From JBDSKH01 sp035556655 (GTDB lineage: Bacteria; Actinomycetota; Actinomycetes; Actinomycetales; Microbacteriaceae): a stretch of DNA of 64,000 bases. The position numbers and the translations under genes are program-made. The DNA is taken from contig DATMFW010000067.1 in the NCBI GenBank assembly GCA_035556655.1, forward strand, positions 62,001-126,000, in the 5' to 3' direction. This document shows positions 33,276 to 43,280 of this stretch, piece after piece (position 1 is the stretch's first letter; each line of letters begins with the position of its first letter). The notes beneath the pieces were generated by a model, which saw only the letters and a list, made by a program, of their open reading frames with translations, was not told the origin of the DNA and did not search any database.

Positions 33276-34573
33276 TCTTCTACCTCATCGTCGCGGGCTC
33301 CTCGGCGATCGTGACCTACGGCCTCGCCTGGCTGATCTACCGGATGAGCCACCGGTACCGGCTCTACCCGAAGATCCGGGCGCGCGATGTGCACACCCGT
33401 CCGACACCGCGGCTCGGCGGCATCGCCATGTTCCTCGGCATCGTCGCGGCGTTCGCGATCGGGTCCTTCCTTCCTCAGTTCTCGCTGATCTACGCCGACC
33501 CGGGCAAGATCCTCGCCATCCTGGGTGCCGCCCTGCTCATCGTGCTGATCGGCGTCGCCGACGACATCTGGGATCTCGACTGGCTGACCAAGCTCGCCGG
33601 GCAGATCATCGCCGCCGGCCTGCTGGCGTGGCAGGGGGTGCAGATCGGCAGCATCCCGATCCCGGGGCTCATCGTGATCGGCTCGCCCTGGATGTCGCTC
33701 ATCCTCAGCGTCTTCATCGTGGTGCTGGTGATGAATGCGATCAACTTCATCGACGGGCTCGACGGGCTGGTCGCCGGGGTGGCGATCATCTCCAACAGCG
33801 TGTTCTTCGTCTACAGCTACCTGATCTCCTACGGCACCTCCGAGCAGACCGATTACTTCAACCTGTCGCAGTTCATCGCCGCCGTCGTGATCGGCGCCTG
33901 CGTCGGGTTCCTGCCGCTCAACTGGCATCCCGCGCGGCTCTTCATGGGGGATGCGGGGGCCCTGCTGATCGGGATGCTGATGGCCGCATCCTCGATCGCC
34001 GTCACCGGCAACATCGACCCGTGCCGCCTCAACGGGCAGTGCTCGAACCCGACCGACCTGCTGGGAGCCTCCGGGCTGCTGCCGGCGTTCATCCCGATCC
34101 TGTTGCCGTTCGCCGTGCTCATCGTGCCGCTGCTCGACTTCGGGCTCGCCGTCTTCCGGCGGCTGCGGGCCGGCAAGTCGCCCTTCAGCGCCGACCGCAA
34201 GCACCTGCACCACCGGCTGCTCGACATGGGGCACACGCACTTCCACGCCGTGCTGATCTTCTACGCCTGGACGGCGGTGGCGTCGGTCGGCTGCCTGCTC
34301 GTGCTGCTGGTCGAGGACTGGTGGTGGGCGCTCATCATCACCGGCATCGGGCTCGTCGTCTGCACGATCCTGACCCTCGCGCCGCTCAGCCGGCGCAAGG
34401 CGGTCGAATACGCGGTGCAGAGCGCGGACGCCGATCTGGCCCTCGATGCCGACGTCGCCGCGTTCGATCCGCTGGACGCCGCCGCCGAACGGTTCGAACC
34501 CGACCAGGAGCCGAGCGTCGAGGAGGCCGAGAAGGCCTTCGACAAGCTGCACGAGAAGGGCACCACGCCATGA
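33266..34573 (+). CDS. wecA: Polyprenyl-phosphate GlcNAc-1-phosphate transferase (WecA/TagO-like, MraY family)
   Basis: A 435-residue polytopic enzyme with about 11 membrane helices that transfers a GlcNAc-1-phosphate-type group from a UDP-sugar to decaprenyl/undecaprenyl phosphate, beginning cell-wall glycan linker synthesis. Catalytic signatures are VADDIWDLDW, NFIDGLDGL, MGDAGALLIG and the cytoplasmic HLHHRLLDMGHTH. A charged cytoplasmic tail of about 70 residues follows the last helix. Its position between tsaC and the atp operon is the same as Rv1302 in M. tuberculosis, supporting the assignment; the sugar specificity is inferred. Confidence 0.92.
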   Translation: MRIVFYLIVAGSSAIVTYGLAWLIYRMSHRYRLYPKIRARDVHTRPTPRLGGIAMFLGIVAAFAIGSFLPQFSLIYADPGKILAILGAALLIVLIGVADDIWDLDWLTKLAGQIIAAGLLAWQGVQIGSIPIPGLIVIGSPWMSLILSVFIVVLVMNAINFIDGLDGLVAGVAIISNSVFFVYSYLISYGTSEQTDYFNLSQFIAAVVIGACVGFLPLNWHPARLFMGDAGALLIGMLMAASSIAVTGNIDPCRLNGQCSNPTDLLGASGLLPAFIPILLPFAVLIVPLLDFGLAVFRRLRAGKSPFSADRKHLHHRLLDMGHTHFHAVLIFYAWTAVASVGCLLVLLVEDWWWALIITGIGLVVCTILTLAPLSRRKAVEYAVQSADADLALDADVAAFDPLDAAAERFEPDQEPSVEEAEKAFDKLHEKGTTP

Positions 34574-35016
34574 GCACGAACGCGCTGCTGATCCGCTCGC
34601 TGCGCTACGGCGCTCTCGTCGCCCTGGTCGTGGCCGTCGTCGCCGGCGTCATCGGGTACCTCGTCTCGGGCACGCCCGGGGTGGTCGGCGCACTGGTGGG
34701 CACCGGGGTCTCGGCGTTCTTCCTCGGGCTCACCGCGATCAGCATGCTGCTGGCCGGCCGGGTGGTGAAGGGCGATGCGTCCAACCCCGTGTATTTCGCC
34801 GTCGTGGTGGGGGTCGTGGGGCTGAAGTTCGTGGTGTTCCTGGTGCTGGTGCTGTGGCTGCGCGGGCAGGACTGGCTCGATCTCGGGGTGTTCGGGGCGT
34901 CCGTGGTGGCGGGCGTGATCGGGTCGCTCGTCGCGGATGTCGTGGCATTCGCCCGCACCCGGATCCCGCACGTCGGCGACGTCCCGCTCCCGGGCGAGGA
35001 GCGCTCCAAGCCCTGA
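34570..35016 (+). CDS. AtpI-like small membrane protein
   Basis: A 148-residue protein with four hydrophobic helices (about 15-36, 40-62, 75-98, 105-125) and a polar C-terminal tail. It directly precedes atpB, as atpI does in other bacteria and Rv1303 does in mycobacteria, so a role in assembly or ion supply of the F-type ATPase c-ring is inferred; sequence similarity to AtpI is weak. ATG overlaps the preceding TGA by 4 bases. Confidence 0.8.
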   Translation: MSTNALLIRSLRYGALVALVVAVVAGVIGYLVSGTPGVVGALVGTGVSAFFLGLTAISMLLAGRVVKGDASNPVYFAVVVGVVGLKFVVFLVLVLWLRGQDWLDLGVFGASVVAGVIGSLVADVVAFARTRIPHVGDVPLPGEERSKP

Positions 35017-35022
35017 TAGGCT
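35017..35022 (+). promoter_or_regulatory. -10 hexamer TAGGCT, candidate atp operon promoter
   Basis: TAGGCT begins immediately after the stop of the AtpI-like gene. It would start transcription near 35029, leaving a leader of about 50 bases with AGGAG at 35066-35070 before the first atpB codon. Confidence 0.45.
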
Positions 35023-35110
35023 GAGCGAGACCTTCCCCACCTTTGCGCGTCGCCGTGCCCGGTTCAGGAGAAAGCCCCTGCTAGCCTCAATCCTCGCTCC
35101 CACGATCGCC

Positions 35111-35905
35111 ATGTCGGAGTGCCCCGACGGACAGTTCTGCGGTCCGTCGATCGACGAGTTCTTCCCGCAGCCGATCCTGTTCATCGGCACCCCGTTCGAG
35201 ATGAACCGCATCCTGCTGATCCGGATGCTCATCGTGGCGCTGCTGATCCTGATCTTCTGGCTCAACACCCGCAACATGAAGCTCGTGCCCGGCCGCGGTC
35301 AGGTCGCCTTCGAGTTCGTCACCGGGTTCGTCCGTAACAACATCGTCGTCGAGACCCTGGGCGAAAAGGACGGACGGCGGTTCATGCCGATCCTGTTCAC
35401 GATCTTCTTCCTCACCCTCGGACTGAATCTCACGGGAACGATCCCCGGACTGCAGATCGCCAGCACCGGCCTCATCGGCCAGGCGCTCATCATGGCGGTC
35501 GTGTCGTACGTGACCTTCATCTACGCGGGCATCCGGGCCCACGGCGGCCGGTTCTTCAAGAACGCGCTGATCCTGCCGGGCGTCCCCGCCCTGATCACGC
35601 CGATCATCGCGATCCTCGAGTTCCTGTCCACCTTCATCATCCGGCCGATAACGCTGACGCTTCGACTCACCATGAACATGGTCGCCGGGCACATGCTGCT
35701 GGTGCTCTGCTTCCTGGCGACGAACTTCTTCTTCGTCACCGTGCTGTTCACGCAGGGGAACCCGCTCGGCCTCCTCGGCGTCGGAACCCTCGCCTTCGGC
35801 ATCGCCTTCACGGTGCTCGAGATCTTCGTCGCCGCCCTGCAGGCCTTCGTCTTCACCATCCTCACCGCCATCTACATCCAGATGGCGCTGGCGGACGAGC
35901 ACTGA
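35111..35905 (+). CDS. atpB: ATP synthase Fo subunit a
   Basis: A 264-residue proton-channel subunit with 5-6 helices. The essential arginine lies in the helix TFIIRPITLTLRLTMNMVAGHML, and the GTIPGLQIA loop is typical. ATG 35111 lacks a ribosome-binding site. AGGAG at 35066-35070 is 7 bases before an in-frame CTG at 35078, which would add 11 hydrophobic residues (LLASILAPTIA); this could be the true start. It is the first structural gene of the complete operon. Confidence 0.95.
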   Translation: MSECPDGQFCGPSIDEFFPQPILFIGTPFEMNRILLIRMLIVALLILIFWLNTRNMKLVPGRGQVAFEFVTGFVRNNIVVETLGEKDGRRFMPILFTIFFLTLGLNLTGTIPGLQIASTGLIGQALIMAVVSYVTFIYAGIRAHGGRFFKNALILPGVPALITPIIAILEFLSTFIIRPITLTLRLTMNMVAGHMLLVLCFLATNFFFVTVLFTQGNPLGLLGVGTLAFGIAFTVLEIFVAALQAFVFTILTAIYIQMALADEH

Positions 35906-35948
35906 CTCGACCCCGCCGCAGCACCAACCACCCTCGAAAGGAAATCCC

Positions 35949-36170
35949 GTGAACGTAGTCGGTTCGCTCGCTCCCCTCGCCTTCGGTCTCGCCGTCATCG
36001 GCTCCGGTGTCGGCGTGGGCATCATCGTCGGCAAGACCATCGAGTCGGTCGCCCGCCAGCCCGAGCTGGCCGGTCGTCTGCAGACCCTCATGTGGATCGG
36101 TATCGCCCTCACCGAGGCGCTCTGCTTCATCGCCATCGGTGTCGCGTTCATCCCGTTCCCCGCGCCGTAA
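35949..36170 (+). CDS. atpE: ATP synthase Fo subunit c
   Basis: A 73-residue c-ring subunit with two membrane helices joined by the polar loop ARQPEL. The proton-carrying glutamate lies in helix 2 within IALTEALCF. The GTG start follows a GAAAGGAAA ribosome-binding site. The size and sequence are normal for actinobacteria, where this subunit is the target of diarylquinolines. Confidence 0.97.
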   Translation: MNVVGSLAPLAFGLAVIGSGVGVGIIVGKTIESVARQPELAGRLQTLMWIGIALTEALCFIAIGVAFIPFPAP

Positions 36171-36200
36171 GGCGCTCCACCTTCGACCGAAGGAGTCCGG

Positions 36201-36776
36201 ATGCTGAACCTCGCATTCGCCGTCCTCGAGACTGAGCCCGAGGCAGAGCACGCCGCCGATCCCTCGATCCTGATCCCGGCGATCCCCGACCTGGTCTGGG
36301 GCTCGATCGCGTTCTTCCTGATCCTGGGTCTGATGCTGTGGCGCTTCGTGCCGCGCATCAACCAGACCCTCGACGCGCGCGCCGACGCGATCGCCGGCGG
36401 CATCAAGCGCGCCGACGAGGCGCAGGCCAAGGCGCAGGATGCTCTCGAGAAGTACACCGCCCAGCTCGCCGAGGCTCGCGCCGAGGCCGGCAAGATCCGC
36501 GACGCCGCCCGTGAGGACGCCAAGCGCATCAAGGCGGAACTGACCGAGCAGGCGCAGGCCGAGGCGGCCCGCATCGTGGCCAACGCCCAGGTGCAGATCG
36601 AGGCCGAGCGCGCTGCCGCGCTCGTCTCGCTGCGCAGCGAGGTGGGCTCGCTCGCGATCGACCTCGCCTCGGGCGTCGTCGGCGAGTCGCTCACCGACGA
36701 CAAGAAGGCCTCGGCCCTCGTCGACCGCTTCCTCGCCGACCTCGAGGGCACCAAGAAGGCGAAGGCGGGAAAGTAG
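36201..36776 (+). CDS. atpF: ATP synthase Fo subunit b
   Basis: A 191-residue stator subunit: one N-terminal helix (LVWGSIAFFLILGLMLW, about 31-47) and a long charged, Ala-rich helix that forms the peripheral stalk. It abuts atpH without a gap, since the next ATG follows the TAG directly. Confidence 0.95.
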   Translation: MLNLAFAVLETEPEAEHAADPSILIPAIPDLVWGSIAFFLILGLMLWRFVPRINQTLDARADAIAGGIKRADEAQAKAQDALEKYTAQLAEARAEAGKIRDAAREDAKRIKAELTEQAQAEAARIVANAQVQIEAERAAALVSLRSEVGSLAIDLASGVVGESLTDDKKASALVDRFLADLEGTKKAKAGK

Positions 36777-37565
36777 ATGGGTTCGGCATCACGTGAGGCG
36801 CTGGCCGCGGCGAGGGACGCCCTCTCCGCGGAGAAGTCGGTGACGCGCGCGACCGGCGAGCAGCTGCTCTCGGCCCAGCGTGACATCGCCGGCTCGAAGC
36901 AGCTGCTCGCGCTGCTGGCCGACCCGTCGATCGAGCGAAAGGACAAGGGCGGCCTGATCGGCTCGATCTTCTCCTCGCTCGAGCCCGCCGCCGCTCGGCT
37001 GCTCGGCGCGTTGACCGGCGCCCGCTGGTCCTCCTCAGCGCAGTTGCTCGACGGCATCGAAGAGCTCGGCATCCGGGCCATCGCGCGTTCGGCGAAAGGC
37101 GCGGAGCTCGAGTCCGAGCTGTTCGCGTTCGGGCGCGCCGTGACCTCCGACCCCGAGCTCGAGCTCGCCGTCGGCAGCAAGCTGGGCGACGGTGCGGCCA
37201 AGGCTGCGCTCGTCGAGAAGCTGCTCGGCAAGAAGGCTTCGCCCGAGACCGTCGCGATCGTGCGTCACCTGGTGCAGAGCGCGCGCGGTCGCCGCATCGG
37301 CACGCTGCTGTCGACGGCCGCCGGGTACGTGACGGATGAGGCGGGGGCGCTGGTCGCGACCGTCACGGCCGCCGCACCCATCTCGGCATCGCAGAGGTCG
37401 GCCCTGGTGAAGACCCTCGCCGCCCGCTACGGCCGTGAGCCCCGCATCAACCTCGTGATCGATCCCGCGATCATCGGGGGCCTGCGCGTGCAGATCGGTG
37501 ACGACGTCATCGACGGCACCGTGGCATCCCGCATCGCCGACCTGAAGCTCCAGCTCGCCGGCTGA
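36777..37565 (+). CDS. atpH: ATP synthase F1 subunit delta
   Basis: A 262-residue OSCP/delta subunit linking the b stalk to the F1 head. The usual ~180-residue delta domain occupies the C-terminal two-thirds (about 85-262), ending with GGLRVQIGDDVIDGTVASRIADLK. It is longer than the Escherichia coli protein because of an N-terminal ~80-residue helical extension, common in actinobacteria. Unlike in mycobacteria it is not fused to a b-subunit. Confidence 0.93.
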   Translation: MGSASREALAAARDALSAEKSVTRATGEQLLSAQRDIAGSKQLLALLADPSIERKDKGGLIGSIFSSLEPAAARLLGALTGARWSSSAQLLDGIEELGIRAIARSAKGAELESELFAFGRAVTSDPELELAVGSKLGDGAAKAALVEKLLGKKASPETVAIVRHLVQSARGRRIGTLLSTAAGYVTDEAGALVATVTAAAPISASQRSALVKTLAARYGREPRINLVIDPAIIGGLRVQIGDDVIDGTVASRIADLKLQLAG

Positions 37566-37605
37566 CCCGGCTCACCGACCACCTTTTCCGAACAAGGAAC
37601 CACTC

Positions 37606-39243
37606 ATGGCAGACATCACCATCAGCCCGGACGAGATCCGCAGCGCCCTCAAGGACTTCGTCGCCGGCTATAAGCCCAGCGCCGCCTCCACCAACGAGGT
37701 CGGCATCGTCACCGACGCCGCGGACGGCATCGCCCACGTCGAGGGGCTGCCCGGCGTCATGGCGAACGAGCTGCTGCGCTTCCAGGACGGCACCCTCGGC
37801 CTCGCGCTGAACCTCGACGAGAGCGAGATCGGTGTCATCGTGCTCGGTGGGTTCACCGGCATCGAGGAGGGCCAGGAGGTCACCCGCACCGGCGAGGTGC
37901 TGAGCGTCCCGATCGGCGACGGCTTCCTCGGCCGCGTGGTCGACCCGCTCGGCCAGCCGATCGACGGTCTCGGCGAGATCAAGAACGAGGGTCGTCGCGC
38001 CCTCGAGCTGCAGGCCCCCGGCGTGATGCAGCGCAAGAGCGTTCACGAGCCGATGCAGACCGGCATCAAGGCGATCGACGCGATGATTCCCATCGGCCGC
38101 GGCCAGCGCCAGCTGATCATCGGCGACCGCCAGACCGGCAAGACCGCCATCGCGATCGACACCATCATCAACCAGAAGTCCAACTGGGACTCCGGCGACG
38201 TGAACAAGCAGGTGCGCTGCATCTACGTCGCCATCGGCCAGAAGGGCTCGACCATCGCCGCGGTGAAGGGCGCCCTCGAGGACGCGGGCGCCATGGAGTA
38301 CACCACCATCGTCGCGGCCCCGGCCTCGGACGCGGCGGGTTTCAAGTACCTCGCTCCGTACACCGGCTCGGCCATCGGCCAGCACTGGATGTACGGCGGC
38401 AAGCACGTCCTGATCATCTTCGACGACCTGTCCAAGCAGGCCGAGGCCTACCGCGCCGTGTCGCTGCTGCTGCGCCGCCCGCCGGGACGCGAGGCGTACC
38501 CCGGCGACGTGTTCTACCTGCACTCGCGTCTGCTCGAGCGTTGCGCCAAGCTCTCCGACGAGCTGGGCGCCGGCTCGATGACCGGTCTGCCGATCATCGA
38601 GACCAAGGCCAACGACGTGTCGGCGTACATCCCGACCAACGTGATCTCGATCACCGACGGCCAGATCTTCCTGCAGTCCGACCTGTTCAACGCCAACCAG
38701 CGCCCGGCGGTCGACGTGGGCATCTCGGTGTCGCGAGTCGGCGGTGACGCCCAGGTGAAGAGCATCAAGTCGGTCTCGGGAACGCTCAAGCTCGAGCTGG
38801 CCCAGTACCGCTCGCTCGAGGCCTTCGCGCTGTTCGCGTCCGACCTCGACGCCGCCAGCCGTCGTCAGCTCGACCGCGGCGCCCGGCTCACCGAGCTGCT
38901 GCGCCAGCCGCAGTACTCGCCGTTCCCCGTCGAGAAGCAGGTCGTCTCGATCTGGGCGGGCACCAACGGCAAGCTCGACAAGGTTCCCGTCGAAGACGTG
39001 CTCCGCTTCGAGAGCGAGTTGCACGACTACCTGGCGAGCAAGACCAAGGTGCTCGACACGCTGCGCGAGACCAACGTTCTCGACGACGACACCAAGGCCG
39101 CTCTCGAGAAGGCCGTCGACGCGTTCTCGCTCGAGTTCCAGACCAGCGACGGCAAGGCGCTCAACGCGCCCGGCACCGAGACCTTCGAGGCGACCGAGAT
39201 CGAGGACGTCAACCAGGAGAAGATCGTGAAGTCCCGCCGCTGA
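37606..39243 (+). CDS. atpA: ATP synthase F1 subunit alpha
   Basis: A 545-residue non-catalytic nucleotide-binding subunit. Walker A is GDRQTGKTA (about residue 170), with LIIFDDLSKQA and the ATP synthase alpha/beta signature PAVDVGISVSRVGG. The C-terminus extends past the canonical end with an acidic tail (FEATEIEDVNQEKIVKSRR), resembling the extension in mycobacterial alpha that suppresses ATP hydrolysis. A REP-like element fills the 64-base gap to atpG. Confidence 0.97.
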   Translation: MADITISPDEIRSALKDFVAGYKPSAASTNEVGIVTDAADGIAHVEGLPGVMANELLRFQDGTLGLALNLDESEIGVIVLGGFTGIEEGQEVTRTGEVLSVPIGDGFLGRVVDPLGQPIDGLGEIKNEGRRALELQAPGVMQRKSVHEPMQTGIKAIDAMIPIGRGQRQLIIGDRQTGKTAIAIDTIINQKSNWDSGDVNKQVRCIYVAIGQKGSTIAAVKGALEDAGAMEYTTIVAAPASDAAGFKYLAPYTGSAIGQHWMYGGKHVLIIFDDLSKQAEAYRAVSLLLRRPPGREAYPGDVFYLHSRLLERCAKLSDELGAGSMTGLPIIETKANDVSAYIPTNVISITDGQIFLQSDLFNANQRPAVDVGISVSRVGGDAQVKSIKSVSGTLKLELAQYRSLEAFALFASDLDAASRRQLDRGARLTELLRQPQYSPFPVEKQVVSIWAGTNGKLDKVPVEDVLRFESELHDYLASKTKVLDTLRETNVLDDDTKAALEKAVDAFSLEFQTSDGKALNAPGTETFEATEIEDVNQEKIVKSRR

Positions 39244-39280
39244 TCTCGATACGCCCCTCCGGGGCTACTCGATCACCGAT
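39242..39280. repeat. REP-like hairpin element in the atpA-atpG gap
   Basis: The sequence reads TCTCGATACGCCCC-TCC-GGGGCTACTCGATCA: a GCCCC/GGGGC stem inside a larger TCGAT...CGAT symmetric frame. From memory, 'TCGATACG...CTACTCGA' hairpins recur between genes of many Micrococcales genomes. It lies between two cotranscribed genes and could set relative mRNA levels of atpA and atpG. Copy number could not be counted here. Confidence 0.55.
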
Positions 39281-39307
39281 TTCCCCACACCGATAGGAAG
39301 AAACGAC

Positions 39308-40207
39308 ATGGGAGCCCAGCTTCGGGTCTACCGGCAGAAGATCCGCTCTGCCCAGACGACCAAGAAGATCACCCGTGCCATGGAGCTGATCGCCGCGTCG
39401 CGCATCCAGAAGGCGCTGCAGCGCGTCCAGGCCTCGGCGCCGTACGCGCGCGCCGTGACCCGCGCGGTCTCGGCCGTCGCGACGTACTCGAACGTGAAGC
39501 ACGTGCTCACGACCGAGCCCGAGACGATCGAGCGCGCCGCGATCGTGGTCTTCGCCTCCGACCGCGGTCTCGCCGGTGCGTTCAACGCGAACGTGCTGCG
39601 CGAGAGCGAAGAGCTGGCCACCCTGCTGCGCGGCCAGGGCAAAGAGGTCGTGTACTACGTCATCGGCCGTCGAGCCGTCGGGTACTTCACGTTCCGCAAG
39701 CGCGCCTCCGAGCGCGCCTGGATCGGCGACACCGACAGCCCGACGTTCGCCACCGCTCAGGAGATCGGTGAGGAGTTGGTGGCGAAGTTCGTCCAGCCCA
39801 CCGACGAGGGCGGGGTCGACGAGATCCACATCGTGTACAACCGGTTCGTCTCGATGCTCACCCAGGAGCCCGAGGTCGTGCGCCTGCTTCCGCTCGAGGT
39901 CGTCGAGGGCGTCGAAGAGCCGGGCGAGAAGACGGCGCTGCCGCTCTACGAGTTCGAGCCGGACGCCGACGAGGTGCTCGACGCGCTGCTGCCGGTGTAC
40001 ATCCAGAGCCGCATCTTCAACGCCATGCTGCAGTCGGCCGCCTCGAAGCACGCGGCTACGCAGAAGGCGATGAAGTCGGCCAGCGACAACGCCGACACGC
40101 TCATCCGCGACTACACCCGCCTCGCCAACAACGCGCGCCAGGCCGAGATCACCCAGCAGATTTCCGAGATCGTCGGCGGCGCCGACGCCCTCTCGGGCTC
40201 GAAGTAG
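39308..40207 (+). CDS. atpG: ATP synthase F1 subunit gamma
   Basis: A 299-residue central rotor subunit. The N-terminal helix (YRQKIRSAQTTKKITRAMELIAA) and C-terminal helix (AMKSASDNADTLIRDYTRLANNARQAEITQQISEI, shown by its ends) form the coiled-coil axle. The central Rossmann-like domain begins at IVVFASDRGLAGAFN. ATG follows AGGAAG. Confidence 0.96.
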   Translation: MGAQLRVYRQKIRSAQTTKKITRAMELIAASRIQKALQRVQASAPYARAVTRAVSAVATYSNVKHVLTTEPETIERAAIVVFASDRGLAGAFNANVLRESEELATLLRGQGKEVVYYVIGRRAVGYFTFRKRASERAWIGDTDSPTFATAQEIGEELVAKFVQPTDEGGVDEIHIVYNRFVSMLTQEPEVVRLLPLEVVEGVEEPGEKTALPLYEFEPDADEVLDALLPVYIQSRIFNAMLQSAASKHAATQKAMKSASDNADTLIRDYTRLANNARQAEITQQISEIVGGADALSGSK

Positions 40208-40227
40208 GACCCCAGAAAGAGGAACCC

Positions 40228-41694
<1,467 letters not shown>

Positions 41695-41696
41695 TC

Positions 41697-41957
41697 ATGG
41701 CCGAGCTCCAGGTGAGCGTCGTGTCGGCGGACCGCGAGGTCTGGTCCGGTGCGGCGAAGCAGGTCATCGCGCGCACGACGGTGGGCGAGATCGGCCTGCT
41801 CGCCGGGCACCAGCCGGTGCTCGGCGTGCTCGCGTCCGGTGAGGTGCGCATCACCACTCCCGAGGGCGAGCTGATCACCGCGAAGGCCGACGACGGCTTC
41901 CTCTCGCTGCAGAACGATGTCGTGACGATCGTCGCCGGAGACGCCGAACTGCTGTGA
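41697..41957 (+). CDS. atpC: ATP synthase F1 subunit epsilon (short form)
   Basis: An 86-residue epsilon subunit comprising only the N-terminal beta-sandwich. The C-terminal helical hairpin that inhibits ATP hydrolysis in other bacteria (total about 130-140 residues) is missing. The reading frame ends at TGA inside the overlap with the next gene, so the shortness is not a frameshift. ATG 41697 follows the atpD stop by 2 bases. Confidence 0.95.
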   Translation: MAELQVSVVSADREVWSGAAKQVIARTTVGEIGLLAGHQPVLGVLASGEVRITTPEGELITAKADDGFLSLQNDVVTIVAGDAELL

Positions 41958-42529
41958 CGGACCTGGGGGGAACGCACCTGGGGGGAACGGTCGAACCGAC
42001 CGCGGTGGCACCGCTGCTGGTGGTCACGGCGGGTCTTCCCGCCGCGGGCAAGAGCACGATCGCCGAGGTCGTCGGCAACCGTCTCGGGCTGCCGGTGCTG
42101 TCGGTCGACCCGATCGAGGCCGCGATCCTCAGCGCGGGGATCGAAGCCGAGCAGCCGACGGGTCTCGCCGCCTATCTGGTCGCCGAGGCGATGGCCGAAG
42201 GTGTGCTCTCGCACGGACGCGGCGTGGTGATCGACGCGGTCAACGCGGTCGAGCCGGCTCGCGACCAGTGGGTGAAGCTGGCCGCGCGGCAGGGCGCGAC
42301 GCTGCGCTTCCTCGAGGTGGTGTGCTCCGACCCGGAGGTGCATCGTGAGCGTCTCGCGGCCCGCAACGGCCGGCACGCGGTCGTCGATGCCGCCTACGCG
42401 GTCGAGCAGAGTCTCAGCGAGTGGGAGCCGTGGACGGGTGAGGCGGCGTCGGTGCCGCGAGTGACCCTGGACTCGGTCCGCCCGCTCGGGGTCAACATCG
42501 AGCAGGCCCTGTCCTTCCTCGAGGGCTGA
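41954..42529 (+). CDS. P-loop ATPase/kinase of the zeta-toxin-like type
   Basis: A 191-residue AAA/adenylate-kinase-like phosphotransferase. Walker A is AGLPAAGKST (about 27-36) and VVIDAVNAVEP is a Walker B-like strand; the C-terminal RERLAARN resembles the R-rich lid of small kinases. The N-terminus contains a tandem 15-bp duplication (41961-41990) encoding two LGGT-like copies. GTG overlaps the atpC stop by 4 bases, so it may be expressed with the atp operon. Substrate unknown; no antitoxin-like partner is adjacent. Confidence 0.8.
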   Translation: MTDLGGTHLGGTVEPTAVAPLLVVTAGLPAAGKSTIAEVVGNRLGLPVLSVDPIEAAILSAGIEAEQPTGLAAYLVAEAMAEGVLSHGRGVVIDAVNAVEPARDQWVKLAARQGATLRFLEVVCSDPEVHRERLAARNGRHAVVDAAYAVEQSLSEWEPWTGEAASVPRVTLDSVRPLGVNIEQALSFLEG

Positions 42530-43275
42530 TGCTCGTCCTGCTGCCGCCGTCGGAGACGAAGCGGGCGGGCGGCCCGGAGGGCACCCGGCTCGACTTCGCG
42601 GCGCTGTCCTTCCCGGAGCTGACCCCGGCACGGAAGACGGCCGTCGAGGCAACCCGCCGGCTGGCCCGCAACCTGTCGGCGGCGACGGCAGCGCTGAAGC
42701 TCGGCGGTACGCAGGCCGGCGAGGTGGCTCGCAACCGGGTGATCGCGACCTCGCCGGTGATGCCGGCGATCGACCGGTACGAGGGCGTGCTGTACGACGC
42801 GCTGGATGCGGCGACGCTGACCCCCGAGGAGCGCGCCTTCGCGGGCCGCCACGTCGCGATCGCCTCCGCGGCGTTCGGGCTGACCGGAGCCCTGGACCCC
42901 ATTCCGGCGTATCGGCTCTCGCACGATTCGCGCCTCCCGGGCGTGGCGATGGGACGCCTCTGGCGCGGCCCGCTCGCCGCCGTGCTCGCGGAGGTCGACG
43001 GCCTGATCCTCGACCTTCGATCGGAGGCGTATGCGGCCCTCGGCCCGCTGCCGGATCGACCCGATGCGGTGTTCGTCCGGGTGGTGAGTGTCGACGACAC
43101 CGGACGACGGCGCGCCCTGAACCATTTCAACAAGACGGGCAAGGGCCTGTTCGTGCGCGCGCTGGTGCGTGCCGGCCGGGATCCGGCGGACGTGGATGCG
43201 CTGCTGGAATGGGCCGCCGCATCCGGGATCGCGCTCGAGCGGGGCGCGCCGGGCGAGCTCGATCTCATAGTCTGA
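42529..43275 (+). CDS. yaaA: Peroxide stress protein YaaA (DUF328/UPF0246)
   Basis: A 248-residue member of the YaaA family, which in Escherichia coli lowers intracellular free iron under peroxide stress. Family marks are the opening LVLLPPSETKR, the RYEGVLYDAL stretch, LWRGPL and the DNA-binding-type HFNKTGKG motif near residue 200. It overlaps the upstream stop by one base (TGATG), so it is the tail of the same transcript. Confidence 0.92.
   Translation: MLVLLPPSETKRAGGPEGTRLDFAALSFPELTPARKTAVEATRRLARNLSAATAALKLGGTQAGEVARNRVIATSPVMPAIDRYEGVLYDALDAATLTPEERAFAGRHVAIASAAFGLTGALDPIPAYRLSHDSRLPGVAMGRLWRGPLAAVLAEVDGLILDLRSEAYAALGPLPDRPDAVFVRVVSVDDTGRRRALNHFNKTGKGLFVRALVRAGRDPADVDALLEWAAASGIALERGAPGELDLIV
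43268..43273 (+). promoter_or_regulatory. -10 hexamer TAGTCT for the leaderless DUF5684 gene
   Basis: TAGTCT overlaps the yaaA stop codon (43273-43275) and lies 7 bases before ATG 43281, identifying that ATG as the start rather than any earlier codon in the frame. Confidence 0.55.
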
Positions 43276-43280
43276 GCGCT

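Noticed and set aside
41954..42529. Zeta-toxin of a toxin-antitoxin pair
   Set aside because: Only the P-loop kinase fold is shared; there is no small antitoxin gene beside it and it is coupled to atpC and yaaA.
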